DNA of 64,000 nt from Mesorhizobium sp. dw_380 (GCF_018588885.1 NZ_JAFFIW010000008.1:62001-126000); one strand, 5' to 3'. Positions 1 to 11,927 are shown, counted from the stretch's first letter. Notes: a model not told the origin generated them from the sequence alone. Made by a program: numbers and translations.

Positions 1-1
1 C

Positions 2-715
2 GAGTATCGCCAGCGTCTGGCGCGCGAGAAGGCGGTGGCCAGGCATGCCGGCCAGCGCGGCTCGCTCGAACAGATGATGTCGCAGTTGCAGACGAGCGGG
101 CTGAAGGAATTCCCGCTGGTCATCAAGGGCGACGTGCAGGGTTCGATCGAGGCGATCAACGCCGCGCTCGACAAGCTCGGCACCGACGAGGTGCGTGCTC
201 GCATCGTCCATGCCGGCGCCGGCGCCATCACCGAAAGCGACGTCTCGCTGGCGGAAACGTCGGGTGCGGCAATCATCGGCTTCAATGTCCGTGCCAACGT
301 GCAGGCACGTGCGGCGGCCGTGGCCGCGGGCATCGAGATCCGCTATTACTCGATCATCTACAACCTCGTGGATGATGTGAAGGCGGCTCTGTCGGGCCTG
401 CTGTCGCCGGAGCGTCGCGAGACCTTCATCGGCAATGCCGAGATCCTCGAGATCTTCGACATCACCAAGGTCGGCAAGATCGCCGGCTGCCGGGTCACCG
501 AAGGCAAGGTCGAGCGTGGCGCGGGCGTACGCCTGATCCGCGACAACGTCGTCATCCACGAAGGCACGCTGAAGACCCTGAAGCGCTTCAAGGACGAAGT
601 TTCGGAAGTCCCCGGCGGCCAGGAGTGCGGCATGGCCTTCCAGAACTACGAGGATATGCGCGTCGGTGACGTCATCGAGTGCTTCCGCGTCGAGATGGTG
701 ACCCGGACACTCTGA
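2..715 (+). CDS. infB: Translation initiation factor IF-2, C-terminal part (partial)
   Basis: The 237 visible residues are the C-terminal end of IF-2, the GTPase that brings initiator fMet-tRNA to the 30S subunit. The 5' end, including the G domain, lies outside the window; the frame is open to the window edge. The visible part covers domain III (sequence ...[16 protein letters not shown]...) and the C-terminal beta barrel that contacts fMet-tRNA (...[17 protein letters not shown]...), both strongly conserved in the family. It is followed by rbfA and truB, as in the usual nusA-infB-rbfA-truB-rpsO-pnp cluster. Nothing looks broken. Identity is nearly certain; only the start is missing. Confidence 0.97.
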   Translation, partial: EYRQRLAREKAVARHAGQRGSLEQMMSQLQTSGLKEFPLVIKGDVQGSIEAINAALDKLGTDEVRARIVHAGAGAITESDVSLAETSGAAIIGFNVRANVQARAAAVAAGIEIRYYSIIYNLVDDVKAALSGLLSPERRETFIGNAEILEIFDITKVGKIAGCRVTEGKVERGAGVRLIRDNVVIHEGTLKTLKRFKDEVSEVPGGQECGMAFQNYEDMRVGDVIECFRVEMVTRTL

Positions 716-737
716 GTTCGAGTGACTTATCGGTACC

Positions 738-763
738 GGGCGGTGGTCATCAGACCGCCGCCC
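738..763 (+). other. Stem-loop between infB and rbfA
   Basis: An 11-bp stem (738-748 with 753-763, one G-U type mismatch) closes a 4-base loop 23 bp after the infB stop. No T run follows, so it does not look like a simple intrinsic terminator. It could be a processing or stability element in the polycistronic mRNA; that role is inference. Confidence 0.45.
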
Positions 764-841
764 CAAGCCTGTTGAGAATGACCGTTTGAGACATGCGGCA
801 CGGTCCTATCCCGCGCCTCACGCTTTCAGGATTGAGAAAAA

Positions 842-1279
842 ATGCCCCGTTCCACCACATCCGGCCCATCCCAGCGCATGCTGCGCGTTGGCGAACAGGT
901 GCGCCATGCGCTCTCCGAAACCTTGCAGCGCGGCGAGATCATCGATCCGCTGATCGAGAACGCCGTGGTGTCGGTCTCGGAAGTGCGCATGTCGCCCGAT
1001 CTCAAGATCGCCACCGCCTTTGTTTCTCCGCTCGGCGCCAAGGATGCCGGCGCGGTCATCGAGGCGCTGAACAAGCATGCCAAATTCGTCCGCGGCCGTG
1101 TCTCCGGCGCGCTCAGGCAGATGAAGTACATGCCGGAGTTCCGCTTCCGGCTGGACACCTCCTTCGACAATTTCGCCAGGATCAACGATCTGCTGAAGTC
1201 GCCCGAAGTGGCGCGCGATCTCGATGGGGACGAACACGACAAAGACGACAAGGCCAAATACGACAAGGACGGGGAATAA
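842..1279 (+). CDS. rbfA: 30S ribosome-binding factor RbfA
   Basis: The 145-residue product fits RbfA, a small KH-fold protein that binds the 5' helix of 16S rRNA during late 30S maturation and cold adaptation. The N-terminal part ([19 protein letters not shown]) and the segment around [17 protein letters not shown] are typical of the family. The last about 20 residues are a charged, low-complexity Asp/Lys tail, as often seen in rhizobial RbfA. The ATG at 842 is preceded by an AGGATTGAG stretch. The stop codon overlaps the truB start by one base (TAATG), so the two are probably translationally coupled. Confidence 0.95.
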   Translation: MPRSTTSGPSQRMLRVGEQVRHALSETLQRGEIIDPLIENAVVSVSEVRMSPDLKIATAFVSPLGAKDAGAVIEALNKHAKFVRGRVSGALRQMKYMPEFRFRLDTSFDNFARINDLLKSPEVARDLDGDEHDKDDKAKYDKDGE

Positions 1280-2250
1280 TGGGGCGTCGCGGCAAGAAGA
1301 AGGGTCGGCCGGTCTCAGGTTGGGTGGTGTTGGACAAGCCTGTCGGCATGGGTTCGACCGAGGCCGTCTCCAAGATCAAATGGCTATTCCAGGCGGAAAA
1401 GGCCGGCCATGCCGGCACCCTCGACCCGCTCGCCTCCGGCATGCTGCCGATCGCGCTCGGCGAAGCCACCAAGACGGTGCCCTACGTGCAGGACGGCGCC
1501 AAGGTCTATCGGTTCACCGTTGCCTGGGGCGACGAACGCTCCACCGACGATCTTGAAGGGCCGGTGACCAAGAGCTCCGACCTGCGTCCCGGGGAAGCGC
1601 AGGTGCGGGCGCTGCTGGCGAAATACACCGGCGTCATCATGCAGACGCCGCCGCAATTCTCGGCCATCAAGATTGCAGGTGAACGCGCCTACGACCTCGC
1701 CCGTGAAGGCGAGACGGTCGACATTCCCGCGCGGGAAATCGAGATCGGTCGTCTGGACGTCATCGAGCACAATGCCGATCACACCGTTTTCGAGATCGAA
1801 TGCGGCAAGGGCACCTATGTGCGCTCGCTGGCCCGTGACATGGGCCGCGACCTCGGCTGCTTCGGCCACATTTCCGAGCTGCGCCGGGTCGAGGTCGAGC
1901 CGTTCACGCCTGAGGATTTCGTCACCATCGCCGAATTGGAAGCGGCCCGCTTCGGCATGAAGGACAAACCGGAGCCTGCCGGCGACGCCGAGCCGATGGA
2001 ACTCCCCGTCGACTTCGATGCCATCGATGCGCTTCTGGTCGACACGTCGGCGGCACTCGACTGCCTGCCGCAGATCGCCATCAGCGACGATGCGGCGACA
2101 AAGATCCGTCTCGGCAATCCGGTGATCATTCGTGGCCGTGATGCGCCTGTGGAGGCGGAAGAAGCCTGCGCGACGGCACGCGGCAAGCTGGTTGCCATCG
2201 GCGCGATCGAACAAGGCATGTTCAAGCCCAAGCGGGTCTTTGCCGGGTGA
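1279..2250 (+). CDS. truB: tRNA pseudouridine(55) synthase TruB
   Basis: This 323-residue enzyme makes pseudouridine at position 55 in the T loop of tRNAs. The catalytic motif [12 protein letters not shown] near residue 45 carries the essential Asp, and the [11 protein letters not shown] motif near residue 180 is also characteristic. The C-terminal part (from about residue 225) is an alphaproteobacterial PUA-like extension. I chose the ATG at 1279 because it overlaps the rbfA stop and gives the normal N-terminus ([16 protein letters not shown]); the frame stays open upstream through rbfA, but that stretch is not TruB-like. Confidence 0.96.
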   Translation: MGRRGKKKGRPVSGWVVLDKPVGMGSTEAVSKIKWLFQAEKAGHAGTLDPLASGMLPIALGEATKTVPYVQDGAKVYRFTVAWGDERSTDDLEGPVTKSSDLRPGEAQVRALLAKYTGVIMQTPPQFSAIKIAGERAYDLAREGETVDIPAREIEIGRLDVIEHNADHTVFEIECGKGTYVRSLARDMGRDLGCFGHISELRRVEVEPFTPEDFVTIAELEAARFGMKDKPEPAGDAEPMELPVDFDAIDALLVDTSAALDCLPQIAISDDAATKIRLGNPVIIRGRDAPVEAEEACATARGKLVAIGAIEQGMFKPKRVFAG

Positions 2251-2294
2251 CGGCTCTCGTCTAACTTCAGTTGGACTTTAGGCTCGAGGGGCAC

Positions 2295-3389
2295 ATGGCA
2301 AAGGCCGAGGCGGTGAAAAAGCGGGCGCCCGTGAGGACGCGGCGGCCGCCGGTCGGCGCCTCGCCGGGCACGCTGATCGCAGATCCGGCAGCGCGCCGCT
2401 CCGAATTGCGGCTGACCTTGATCTCGCCGCAGAAGTTCAAGACCATCGACAATGCCAGCATCGACGATGTCGAGGCCAATTGCCACAAATGGCCTGTCAT
2501 CTGGCTCGATTGCACCGGTCTCGCCAACATCGCGCTGATCGAGGAGATCGGCCGCATCTTCAGCCTGCATCCGCTGGCGCTGGAGGATGTCGTCAACACC
2601 GGCCAGCGGCCGAAGGTCGACTTCTTCGAGGATCATGCCTTCGTCGTGGTGCGCATGATCGACGATATCACTTCGCACCGCTACGAACAGATCGCTCTCT
2701 TCCTCGGCGAGAACTTCGTCGTCACCTTTCAGGAACGCGAGGGTGATCCGTTCGATCCGGTGCGCAAGCGTATCGAGAGCTCGGCGCCCAACCGCTTGCG
2801 CACCCGCGGCGCCGACTATCTGGCCTATGCGCTGGTCGACGCCATTGTCGACAGCTATTTCCCGCCGATCGAGGCCGCCGGCGACCTGGTCGACAGCATC
2901 GAGGACCAGATGCTGCATTCTCCGCACAAGTATCAGATGCGCCAACTGCACGGATTGCGGCGCGACGCCAATGTGCTGAAGGGCGTGCTGTGGCCGATGC
3001 GCGATGCGCTGGCGACGCTGATCCGCAACGACGTGCCCTATCTGAAGGCCGAGACCAAGGTCTTTCTCAATGACACGCTCGACCATTCGCTGCGGCTGAT
3101 CGAGCTGGTCGAGACCCAGCGCGACATGCTGACCGGCCTGATCGAGATGCATCTGTCGCTGAGCCAGGCGCGCACCAACGACGTTATCAGCTATCTCACC
3201 ATCGTCTCAGTCATCTTCATGCCGCTCACCTTCCTGGTCGGCGTCTGGGGCATGAATTTCGATCCCGGGAGTTCGCCCTGGAACATGCCGGAGCTGAAAG
3301 CCTATTACGGCTATCCGTTGTCGCTCCTGTTCATGGCCGTTGTCGCCGTCGGGTTGATTGCCTTCTTCAAATGGAAGAAATGGCTTTGA
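2295..3389 (+). CDS. corA: CorA-family magnesium/divalent cation transporter
   Basis: The 364-residue protein has the CorA layout: a large N-terminal cytoplasmic domain, a long helix region (about 230-300), and two C-terminal membrane segments. The signature GMN motif is present as GVWGMNFDP after the first membrane helix. The second helix ends in the basic tail KWKKWL. CorA proteins are pentameric inner-membrane channels for Mg2+ and sometimes Co2+ or Zn2+. The ATG at 2295 gives the start; a TTG 24 bp upstream is in frame but less likely. It sits between truB and rpsO on the same strand but is not part of the usual translation operon. Confidence 0.9.
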   Translation: MAKAEAVKKRAPVRTRRPPVGASPGTLIADPAARRSELRLTLISPQKFKTIDNASIDDVEANCHKWPVIWLDCTGLANIALIEEIGRIFSLHPLALEDVVNTGQRPKVDFFEDHAFVVVRMIDDITSHRYEQIALFLGENFVVTFQEREGDPFDPVRKRIESSAPNRLRTRGADYLAYALVDAIVDSYFPPIEAAGDLVDSIEDQMLHSPHKYQMRQLHGLRRDANVLKGVLWPMRDALATLIRNDVPYLKAETKVFLNDTLDHSLRLIELVETQRDMLTGLIEMHLSLSQARTNDVISYLTIVSVIFMPLTFLVGVWGMNFDPGSSPWNMPELKAYYGYPLSLLFMAVVAVGLIAFFKWKKWL

Positions 3390-3572
3390 CAGAGATAAAA
3401 CTTGCCATCTGGGGCTGAAAAGCCGGCTTCGTGAATTGGGCTGGTGTTTTCTGGGGAATTGCACTATATGCGCCGCAGCAAAGCGCCACGTCGCTTAGCC
3501 TACACCGGCCCCTGCTGGACGACATCCCGGCTGAGGGCGACCCGTTTCCTCGAACAGATAAGGAAAAACACG

Positions 3573-3842
3573 ATGTCGATTACTGCCGAGCGCAAACAGG
3601 AATTGATGGGTGAATTCGCAACCGCCAAGGGCGATACCGGGTCACCGGAAGTCCAAGTGGCCATCCTTTCCGAGCGCATCAAGAACCTGACCGACCACTT
3701 CAAGGACCACAAGAAGGATAACCATTCCCGCCGTGGTCTGCTCGCTCTCGTGTCCCAGCGCCGCAGCCTGCTTGATTATCTCAAGCGCAAGGACGACGCG
3801 CGCTATCAGACACTGATCGAGAAGCTCGGTCTGCGCCGTTGA
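3573..3842 (+). CDS. rpsO: 30S ribosomal protein S15
   Basis: The 89-residue length and sequence ([20 protein letters not shown] at the start, [19 protein letters not shown] in the body) match S15, which binds 16S rRNA helices 20-22 and seeds platform assembly. The frame is open further upstream, but the ATG at 3573 gives the exact family length and has AAGGAAAAACACG before it. The gene is followed by a strong hairpin and then pnp, the conserved rpsO-pnp arrangement. S15 autoregulates translation in other bacteria; no specific element was identified here. Confidence 0.97.
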   Translation: MSITAERKQELMGEFATAKGDTGSPEVQVAILSERIKNLTDHFKDHKKDNHSRRGLLALVSQRRSLLDYLKRKDDARYQTLIEKLGLRR

Positions 3843-3848
3843 CGAATT

Positions 3849-3881
3849 GACCGGCGGGCTCTTTCAAGGAGTCCGCCGGTC
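3849..3881 (+). terminator. Hairpin after rpsO
   Basis: A 9-bp perfect stem (GACCGGCGG with CCGCCGGTC), extendable with G-U pairs, lies 6 bp after the rpsO stop. The following sequence GCGCATTT has only a short T stretch, so termination is likely partial. Some read-through into pnp would fit the usual rpsO-pnp operon. Confidence 0.65.
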
Positions 3882-4249
3882 GCGCATTTGAGCACCGGAC
3901 CAATCCGATCTCGAATGCAGGACTGGAGCGCCGCGCACCCCATCCGGATGCCGGACGGACGCTCCAAAAATGAATTTGCGCATGATGCGTTCCGCAAGCC
4001 GTGGTTTTCGGGGTCATGCGCAAGCCAGTCGATCGATTGGCCATATCCGGCTTCAAGCGCGCAGAGGGCCACTTGAAGCCACCCATGGACGGTCATGGGG
4101 CAGGATTGCAGGACGCTCGTATGGCCACCGTGCCGACAAACCCGAGCCTCCCGTTGTCTTGCCCGTGGCTGCCCGAGAAAGGAAGCCAGAGGAAAGGGAA
4201 TCCGCGCACGCTGAAACGGCGCGGCCCTTCCTCATATAAAGGATAAGAC
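3882..4249 (+). other. rpsO-pnp intergenic region
   Basis: This 368-bp stretch has no credible gene; the short open frames in it are unlike any family and overlap on both strands. It holds one palindromic repeat (3978-4021) and the pnp ribosome-binding site AAAGGATAAGAC at its end. A pnp promoter and 5' leader are expected here, but I cannot point to a convincing -35/-10 pair. Confidence 0.6.
3978..4021. repeat. Short palindromic intergenic repeat (GCGCATGA...TCATGCGC)
   Basis: A 44-bp element begins with GCGCATGATGCGTTCC and ends with TTTTCGGGGTCATGCGC, so the two ends are inverted copies. It resembles a palindromic element seen many times in rhizobial intergenic DNA (from memory, not searched). 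It lies in the rpsO-pnp gap, so it would be transcribed if that operon is read through. Confidence 0.55.
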
Positions 4250-6397
<2,148 letters not shown>

Positions 6398-6418
6398 GCT
6401 TGTCTGACAGAAAGATCG

Positions 6419-6450
6419 AAGCGGGCGCGGCTTATGTCGCGCCCGCTTTC
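6419..6450 (+). terminator. Rho-independent terminator of pnp
   Basis: A perfect 11-bp stem (AAGCGGGCGCG with CGCGCCCGCTT) with an 8-base loop lies 21 bp after the pnp stop and runs into TTTCGTTT. This is a good intrinsic terminator for the rpsO-pnp operon. Confidence 0.85.
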
Positions 6451-6455
6451 GTTTG

Positions 6456-6530
6456 GAGCCAATTCCAGGAAAGATGTGAGCGGTTTTCCCGGGAAAAGCG
6501 TAGCACTTTCCCCACAGGAATTGCGTAAGA
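6456..6530. repeat. Dispersed palindromic repeat, copy 1
   Basis: This 75-bp stretch (GAGCCAATTCCAGG at the left, GGAATTGCGTAAGA at the right, with TTTTCCCGGGAAAAG in the centre) closely matches the reverse complement of the element at 22425-22512 and is related to 17237-17300. It lies between the pnp terminator and the methyltransferase start. The family is a common rhizobial intergenic repeat as I remember it. Confidence 0.7.
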
Positions 6531-6547
6531 CTCCGGGGAGCAAAGGC

Positions 6548-7561
6548 ATGGCCGCTGAGGCATTGAAGACGCTTTTCCATCCGTTCGAGGCCGAGGCGCT
6601 TTCCCTGCCGCGAAAGGGTGAGCGCATCCTTTTCCTGGGTGCCGAGCCCGGCCTGCGCCCGCCGCCGGGCTTCGAGGCCACGCTTCATCTCGTACAGGGC
6701 TTCCGGCCGCATTTCCGCGCGTTGCAGGCGGCGGGATTCACGGTCGCGCCGCAAGCCGAGGGCGACGGTTTTGATGCCGCGCTGGTGCTCGCGGGCCGGC
6801 ATCGCGGACAGAACGAACTGCGCATCGCCGAGGCTCTCGAGCGCGTGGCGCCGGGCGGATTGATCGTCGTTGCCGGCGGCAAGGATGACGGCATTGCCAG
6901 CCTGCGCAAGCGCATCGACGAGCTTGTGCCGCTCGACGGCCATATGCCGAAATATCACGGCATCGCCTTCTGGCTGCGCCGTCCCGCCGATCTGGAAGCT
7001 GCGGAAAAACTGCGCGCCGCCAATCCTGCCCTGCTGGTTGAAGGGCGATTCCACACCGCCCCAGGCATGTTCTCTTTCGATAAGCTCGATGCTGGTTCGA
7101 AATTGCTGGTCGAGACCTTGCCCGGTGATCTCAGGGGGAACGTTGCCGACTTTTGCGCCGGCTGGGGTTATCTGGCTGCCGAGGTCGCCGCACGCTCTCC
7201 TGGCATAGCAGCGCTCGACCTCTACGAAGCGGACTTCGCCTCGCTCGAAGCGGCGAGGGCCAATATCGGCAACATGGCAGCCGCCCCCAGTTTCTTCTGG
7301 ACTGATCTACTGACTGAAACGGTGGATCGGCGCTATGACGCGATCATCATGAACCCGCCGTTTCACCGCAGCCGTGCGGCCGAGCCCGAGATCGGCATCG
7401 GCATGATCCGGGCAGCGGCCAAGGCCTTGAAGCCCGGTGGGCGGCTGTTCATGGTCGCCAACCGCCAGCTACCCTACGAGCCCGTGCTGTCGGCCGCCTT
7501 CTCAAGCCATGCGGAGCTTGCCCGCGACGGCATGTTCAAGGTGTTGTCCGCGCGGCGCTGA
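6548..7561 (+). CDS. Class I SAM methyltransferase, RsmC-like (16S rRNA m2G)
   Basis: The 337-residue protein has the two-domain RsmC layout: a degenerate N-terminal methyltransferase-like half (about 1-160) and a catalytic C-terminal half. Motif I reads VADFCAGWGYLA at about 200, instead of the more usual DxGCGxG, and the catalytic NPPF motif is present as IIMNPPFHRS near residue 267. RsmC methylates G1207 of 16S rRNA; the exact target here is inference. The frame runs further upstream through the palindromic repeat, so I took the ATG at 6548, right after it. No partner gene is evident. Confidence 0.82.
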   Translation: MAAEALKTLFHPFEAEALSLPRKGERILFLGAEPGLRPPPGFEATLHLVQGFRPHFRALQAAGFTVAPQAEGDGFDAALVLAGRHRGQNELRIAEALERVAPGGLIVVAGGKDDGIASLRKRIDELVPLDGHMPKYHGIAFWLRRPADLEAAEKLRAANPALLVEGRFHTAPGMFSFDKLDAGSKLLVETLPGDLRGNVADFCAGWGYLAAEVAARSPGIAALDLYEADFASLEAARANIGNMAAAPSFFWTDLLTETVDRRYDAIIMNPPFHRSRAAEPEIGIGMIRAAAKALKPGGRLFMVANRQLPYEPVLSAAFSSHAELARDGMFKVLSARR

Positions 7562-7572
7562 AACGATGCAGT

Positions 7573-9114
7573 TCAGTGCAGACTGGCGACGCGCCGCACG
7601 TCCTCGCTGGCGTGCTTGCCAATCCCGATCTTGAGCGGCGCCGGCCGGCCGAACAGATAGCCCTGCACCACCTCGCAGCCGGCTGCACGCAGCAGCGTGG
7701 CCTGGCTCTCGGTCTCGACGCCTTCGGCAATGATGCTGACGCCGAGCGCACGCGAAAGCCCGACGATGGTCGAGACGACAGCGCCGGAACTGGAATCGGT
7801 ATCAATGCGGCTGACGAAGGAGCGGTCGATCTTCAGCTTGCCGAACGAGAAGTCGATCAGGTAGCTGAGGTTGGAATAGCCGGTGCCGAAATCATCGACG
7901 GCGACCGAGATGCCCATTTCGGCAAGCTCTTTCAGGATGGCGGCCGCGCGGTCGCGGTCCTGCATCATCGCCGTCTCGGTCACTTCCAGCTCCAGCCGTG
8001 ACGGCTTGATGCCGGTTGACCTCATCGTGTCGCGCACGATGCCGATGAAGTCCTTGGTCATGAATTGGACAGGCGAAATATTGACCGCGACGAAGCAGTC
8101 GTCCGGCAAATGGCGGGCGTCGCTACAGGCCTTGCGCAGAACCCATTCGCCGATCGGGTTGATCATCCCGGTTTCCTCGGCGATCTGGATGAACTCCATG
8201 GGCGGGATCATGCCGCGTTCGGGATGATTCCAGCGGATCAGCGCTTCATAGCCGACAATACGGCCGGTCGGCAGATCGAGCTGCGGCTGATAATGAAGGT
8301 CGAAGTCCCCGCGCTCGAAGGCGGTGTGCAGCTCGGATTCGACCCATTGGCGATAATCGGCAACGCGCCCCATCTCGCTGTCGAACACCGACCAGTTGCC
8401 GATGCCGCTGGCGCGGGCATTCTGCAGCGCCAAATTGGAGCGGCGCAGGATAAGGACTGGATCGACGCCATCCTTGGGCATGGCCACGATACCCACGGAC
8501 AGGCTCACCGATTGCTGGTGACTGCTGAGTTCGTAGGGCTCCATCATCTCGTCGATGAGCCTTTCGACCGTGCTTTCCATGGTTCCCTGGATCTGATGAT
8601 CCGGAAGCAGCACCGCGAACTCGCCGGCGCCAATGCGCCCGATCAGCGCGCGTTCAGGTACGCTGCTCTGCAGCCGCTTGGTGAAGGCGCGGATCAGCTC
8701 GTCGCCCTGGGTGTAGCCGATCGCGTCGTTGATCTGTTTGAACCGGTCGATGTCGATGTCGATCAGGAACACCGGTTCCCCGGTCCGACTTGTCGCGCAT
8801 GCCGCCTCGGCGATCTTGCCGACCATTGCAGGGCGCGCCAGCAGTCCCGTCAGCTTGTCGAAATGGGTTTCGTTGAAGACGAAATCCGCCGATTCATCGA
8901 CGCCGGCGAAGAACGACATTGCCGCCACCGACGCCGCCAGCGCGCAAAGCGCAGCCATGACCGCGACCATCATATCCGTCGATATGCCGGCGAACTCGTC
9001 GCCGAGACCGTGCTTCAGGCCCCAGATGCCGAGGATGAAACTGCCAATGCCCGAACTTGCTATGGTGAGCAGTCGGAACACCGGTGTTCGCTTCGGGTTG
9101 CTGACGGCAGGCAT
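7573..9114 (-). CDS. Membrane GGDEF/EAL protein with degenerate GGDEF; probable c-di-GMP phosphodiesterase
   Basis: The 513-residue protein has two predicted N-terminal membrane helices (about 16-36 and 48-70), a GGDEF-fold domain (about 85-240) and a C-terminal EAL domain (about 260-505). The cyclase signature is degenerate: residues 162-166 read GAGEF, so diguanylate cyclase activity is doubtful. The EAL signature is intact (YEALIRW, residues 289-295), as are the metal-binding TETAM and DDFGTGYSNL motifs. Net activity is therefore likely hydrolysis of cyclic di-GMP, perhaps with the GGDEF domain as a GTP sensor. It converges with the methyltransferase gene, 11 bp apart. Signals and targets are unknown. 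Confidence 0.9.
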   Translation of the reverse strand: MPAVSNPKRTPVFRLLTIASSGIGSFILGIWGLKHGLGDEFAGISTDMMVAVMAALCALAASVAAMSFFAGVDESADFVFNETHFDKLTGLLARPAMVGKIAEAACATSRTGEPVFLIDIDIDRFKQINDAIGYTQGDELIRAFTKRLQSSVPERALIGRIGAGEFAVLLPDHQIQGTMESTVERLIDEMMEPYELSSHQQSVSLSVGIVAMPKDGVDPVLILRRSNLALQNARASGIGNWSVFDSEMGRVADYRQWVESELHTAFERGDFDLHYQPQLDLPTGRIVGYEALIRWNHPERGMIPPMEFIQIAEETGMINPIGEWVLRKACSDARHLPDDCFVAVNISPVQFMTKDFIGIVRDTMRSTGIKPSRLELEVTETAMMQDRDRAAAILKELAEMGISVAVDDFGTGYSNLSYLIDFSFGKLKIDRSFVSRIDTDSSSGAVVSTIVGLSRALGVSIIAEGVETESQATLLRAAGCEVVQGYLFGRPAPLKIGIGKHASEDVRRVASLH

Positions 9115-9285
9115 TCAAAAGTCCCCAGACTGCGGAACTCTATAGCGGAAAGCTCCTTAAAATGAGTTTCCGTGAATGCATCCAATTTTACTGGAGAGGA
9201 TTTTATTTCTTTACTGGAAAAAGGACGATTTTCCCGACACTGTCTTATGCCGTCGCCCAAAACATGTCGCCTTGATCCGTTTCCG

Positions 9286-10089
9286 TTAGCCGTCCGTCTG
9301 CTTCAACTCATCGAGCGTCGGCATCGAGACGATGTGATAGCCGGAATCGACGTAGTGGATTTCGCCGGTGACGCCGGAGGCGAGGTCCGACAGCAGATAA
9401 AGCGCGGAGCCGCCGACCTCGTCGATGGTGACGGTACGGCGCAGCGGCGAGTTGCGCTGCTGGTAGGAGAACATGTGGCGGGCATCTGAAATGCCGGCGC
9501 CGGCGAGCGTGCGCACCGGTCCCGCAGAGATGCCGTTCACCCTTATGCCGCGCGGGCCGTAATCGTTGGCGAGGTAGCGCACGCTGGCCTCCAGGCCGGC
9601 CTTGGCGACGCCCATGACATTATAGTTCGGCATGACGCGGACCGAACCGGCATAGGTCAACGTGATCATCGAGCCGCCGTCCGTCATCAGTGCCGCGGCA
9701 TTGCGGGCAACCTCGGTGAAGGAGTAGCAGGAGATCACCATGGTGCGGACGAAGTTGTCCCGGCTGGTGTCGGCGTAGAGGCCCTTCAACTCATTCTTGT
9801 CGGAAAAACCGATGGCATGGACGACGAAGTCCAGCCCGCCCCAGGCGTTGCCAAGCGTCTCGAACGTGGCGGCGACCGAAGCGCTGTCTTCAACGTCGCA
9901 GGGAACGACCAGCGAGGCGCCGAGCTTGTCGGCCAGCGGTTTGACCCGGCGGCCGAAGGCCTCGCCCTGGTAGGTGAAGGCGAGCTCCGCCCCATGTTCG
10001 GATAGCTTCCGGGCGATGCCCCAGGCGATCGAATGATCGTTGGCGACGCCCATGACAAGCCCGCGCTTGCCCTTCATCAATCCGTCCAT
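9286..10089 (-). CDS. fabI: Enoyl-ACP reductase FabI
   Basis: The 267-residue protein is an NADH-dependent enoyl-ACP reductase, the last step of each fatty-acid elongation cycle. The N-terminal glycine-rich segment VMGVANDHSIAWGIA is the FabI form of the short-chain dehydrogenase nucleotide site, and YNVMGVAKAGLEA holds the catalytic Tyr and Lys six residues apart. The ATG at 10089 follows AAGGA by 10 bases; an in-frame TTG 9 bp upstream is less likely. It is last in a fabA-fabB-fabI run, 49 bp after fabB. Confidence 0.95.
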   Translation of the reverse strand: MDGLMKGKRGLVMGVANDHSIAWGIARKLSEHGAELAFTYQGEAFGRRVKPLADKLGASLVVPCDVEDSASVAATFETLGNAWGGLDFVVHAIGFSDKNELKGLYADTSRDNFVRTMVISCYSFTEVARNAAALMTDGGSMITLTYAGSVRVMPNYNVMGVAKAGLEASVRYLANDYGPRGIRVNGISAGPVRTLAGAGISDARHMFSYQQRNSPLRRTVTIDEVGGSALYLLSDLASGVTGEIHYVDSGYHIVSMPTLDELKQTDG

Positions 10090-10138
10090 GGCCGCCAAAT
10101 CCTTATAAAAATGCTGGCCTTACACAAAAACGCTGGGC

Positions 10139-11359
10139 TTATGCGGAATAGCGCTGGAAAACGAGCGTTGCGTTGGTGCCGCCGAAACCGAAGGAATTTG
10201 ACAGGACGGTGTCGATCTTGGCGTTGTCGATGCGCTTGCGCACGATCGGCATGCCCTCGAATTCAGGATCAAGTGTCTCGATATGGGCGCTTTCGCCGAT
10301 GAAGCCGCCTTGCATCATCAGGATCGAATAGATGGATTCCTGCACCCCGGCCGCGCCGAGCGAATGGCCGGTCAGCGATTTCGTCGAGGTGATGAACGGC
10401 ATCTTCTCGCCGAACACCTCGCGGATCGCGCCCATTTCCTTGGAATCTCCCACAGGCGTCGAGGTGCCGTGGGTGTTGATGTAGTCGACAGGCGTGGAAA
10501 CCGTCGCCAGCGCCTGGCGCATGCAGCGGACCGCACCTTCGCCCGAGGGGGCCACCATGTCGTAGCCGTCCGAGGTCGCGCCATAGCCGACGATCTCGGC
10601 GTAGATCCTGGCGCCGCGCGCCTTGGCATGCTCCAGCTCTTCCAGCACCAGCACGCCGGCGCCGCCGGCAATGACGAAGCCGTCGCGATTGGCGTCATAT
10701 GCGCGCGAAGCGGTCGATGCCTTGTCATTGAACTTCGATGACATGGCGCCCATGGCGTCGAACAGGTCCGACATCGTCCAGTCGAGATCCTCGTGGCCGC
10801 CGGCAAAGACCATGTCCTGCTTGCCCCATTGGATCAGCTCGTAGCCATTGCCGATGCAATGCGCCGAGGTCGAGCAGGCCGACGAGATCGAATAATTGAC
10901 GCCGTGGATCTTGAACCACGTGGCCAAGGTGGCCGAGGCCGTCGACGACATCGCCTTCGGCACCGCGAACGGGCCGATACGCTTGGGGCTGCCGTTCTTG
11001 AGCGTGGTTTCGGCCGCCTCGACGATGGTGCGGGTGGAAGGGCCGCCCGAGCCCATGACGATGCCGGTGCGCTCATTGGTGATGTCGCTTTCGCCGAGGC
11101 CCGCATCGGCGATCGCCTGGTCCATGGCGACATGGTTCCAGGCAGCACCTTGCGACAGGAAGCGCATCGCGCGGCGATCGATCATGGCGGAAGGGTCGAG
11201 CGTCGGAGCGCCCCAGACCTGGCAGCGGAAGCCGTGCTCGGCGAAGGAATCGGAAAAGCTGATGCCGGATCTGGCGTCATGCAGCGAGGTTTGCACCTCG
11301 TTGGCATTGTTGCCGATCGACGACACGATGCCGAGGCCTGTGACTACGACACGTCTCAT
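10139..11359 (-). CDS. fabB: Beta-ketoacyl-ACP synthase I (FabB)
   Basis: The 406-residue condensing enzyme elongates acyl-ACP, and in FabA/FabB systems it is needed for unsaturated fatty acids. The active-site Cys is at residue 162 in [12 protein letters not shown]; the two catalytic His occur in [11 protein letters not shown] and TGHSLGAAG. Position between fabA and fabI and its length support FabB rather than FabF. It starts [10 protein letters not shown] with a normal GGAGTC site upstream. Confidence 0.95.
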   Translation of the reverse strand: MRRVVVTGLGIVSSIGNNANEVQTSLHDARSGISFSDSFAEHGFRCQVWGAPTLDPSAMIDRRAMRFLSQGAAWNHVAMDQAIADAGLGESDITNERTGIVMGSGGPSTRTIVEAAETTLKNGSPKRIGPFAVPKAMSSTASATLATWFKIHGVNYSISSACSTSAHCIGNGYELIQWGKQDMVFAGGHEDLDWTMSDLFDAMGAMSSKFNDKASTASRAYDANRDGFVIAGGAGVLVLEELEHAKARGARIYAEIVGYGATSDGYDMVAPSGEGAVRCMRQALATVSTPVDYINTHGTSTPVGDSKEMGAIREVFGEKMPFITSTKSLTGHSLGAAGVQESIYSILMMQGGFIGESAHIETLDPEFEGMPIVRKRIDNAKIDTVLSNSFGFGGTNATLVFQRYSA

Positions 11360-11408
11360 TCGCGACTCCTTCCAGGGATGCTGACCAGTGGGTCGGCCAG
11401 GGCTGCGG

Positions 11409-11927
11409 TCAAGCGACCGGCGACTGCTTGGACAGACCGACCTTCAGGTCCGTCGCCGCATATATGGGCTCGCCATCTGCCTTCATCCAGCCATCGGCGA
11501 TGCCCAGCACCAGCCGGCCGCGCATCACACGCTTGAAATCCACGCCATACTCGACCTTTTTGACCGCCGGCGTGACCATGCCCTTGAACTTGACCTCACC
11601 CGTCGACAGCGCCATTCCCTTGCCGGGTTCGCCGAGCCAGCCGAGATAGAAACCCGTCAATTGCCACAAGGCGTCGAGGCCGAGGCATCCTGGCATGATC
11701 GGATTGCCGATGAAATGGCAAGCAAAGAACCACAGGTCCGGCTTGATGTCGAATTCCGCGCGGATGAAGCCCTTGTCGAAGGCGCCGCCGGTCTCGCTGA
11801 CCTCGGTGATGCGGTCGAACATCAGCATGGGCGGGTAGGGCAGCTGGGCGTTGCCCTCTCCGAACAGCTCGCCGCGGGCGCAGGCCAGCAATTCGTCGTA
11901 GTCGTAGCTGGATTTCGAACCCGCCAT
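11409..11927 (-). CDS. fabA: 3-hydroxydecanoyl-ACP dehydratase/isomerase FabA
   Basis: The 172-residue hot-dog-fold enzyme dehydrates 3-hydroxydecanoyl-ACP and isomerises the trans-2 to the cis-3 double bond, starting unsaturated fatty-acid synthesis. The catalytic His lies in [14 protein letters not shown] and the Asp in [13 protein letters not shown] placed the start at the second Met (11927), which gives the normal N-terminus [14 protein letters not shown] and is preceded by GGGGAAGAGA; an ATG 15 bp upstream also exists. It is first in fabA-fabB-fabI and divergent from the irr-like gene. Confidence 0.95.
   Translation of the reverse strand: MAGSKSSYDYDELLACARGELFGEGNAQLPYPPMLMFDRITEVSETGGAFDKGFIRAEFDIKPDLWFFACHFIGNPIMPGCLGLDALWQLTGFYLGWLGEPGKGMALSTGEVKFKGMVTPAVKKVEYGVDFKRVMRGRLVLGIADGWMKADGEPIYAATDLKVGLSKQSPVA

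Noticed and set aside
793..1278. An in-frame extension of truB over rbfA
   Set aside because: The extension overlaps rbfA in another frame and is not TruB-like; the TAATG overlap marks the true start.
3888..4246. Small open frames in the rpsO-pnp gap
   Set aside because: Several frames are open at once on both strands over a palindromic repeat; no support for any.
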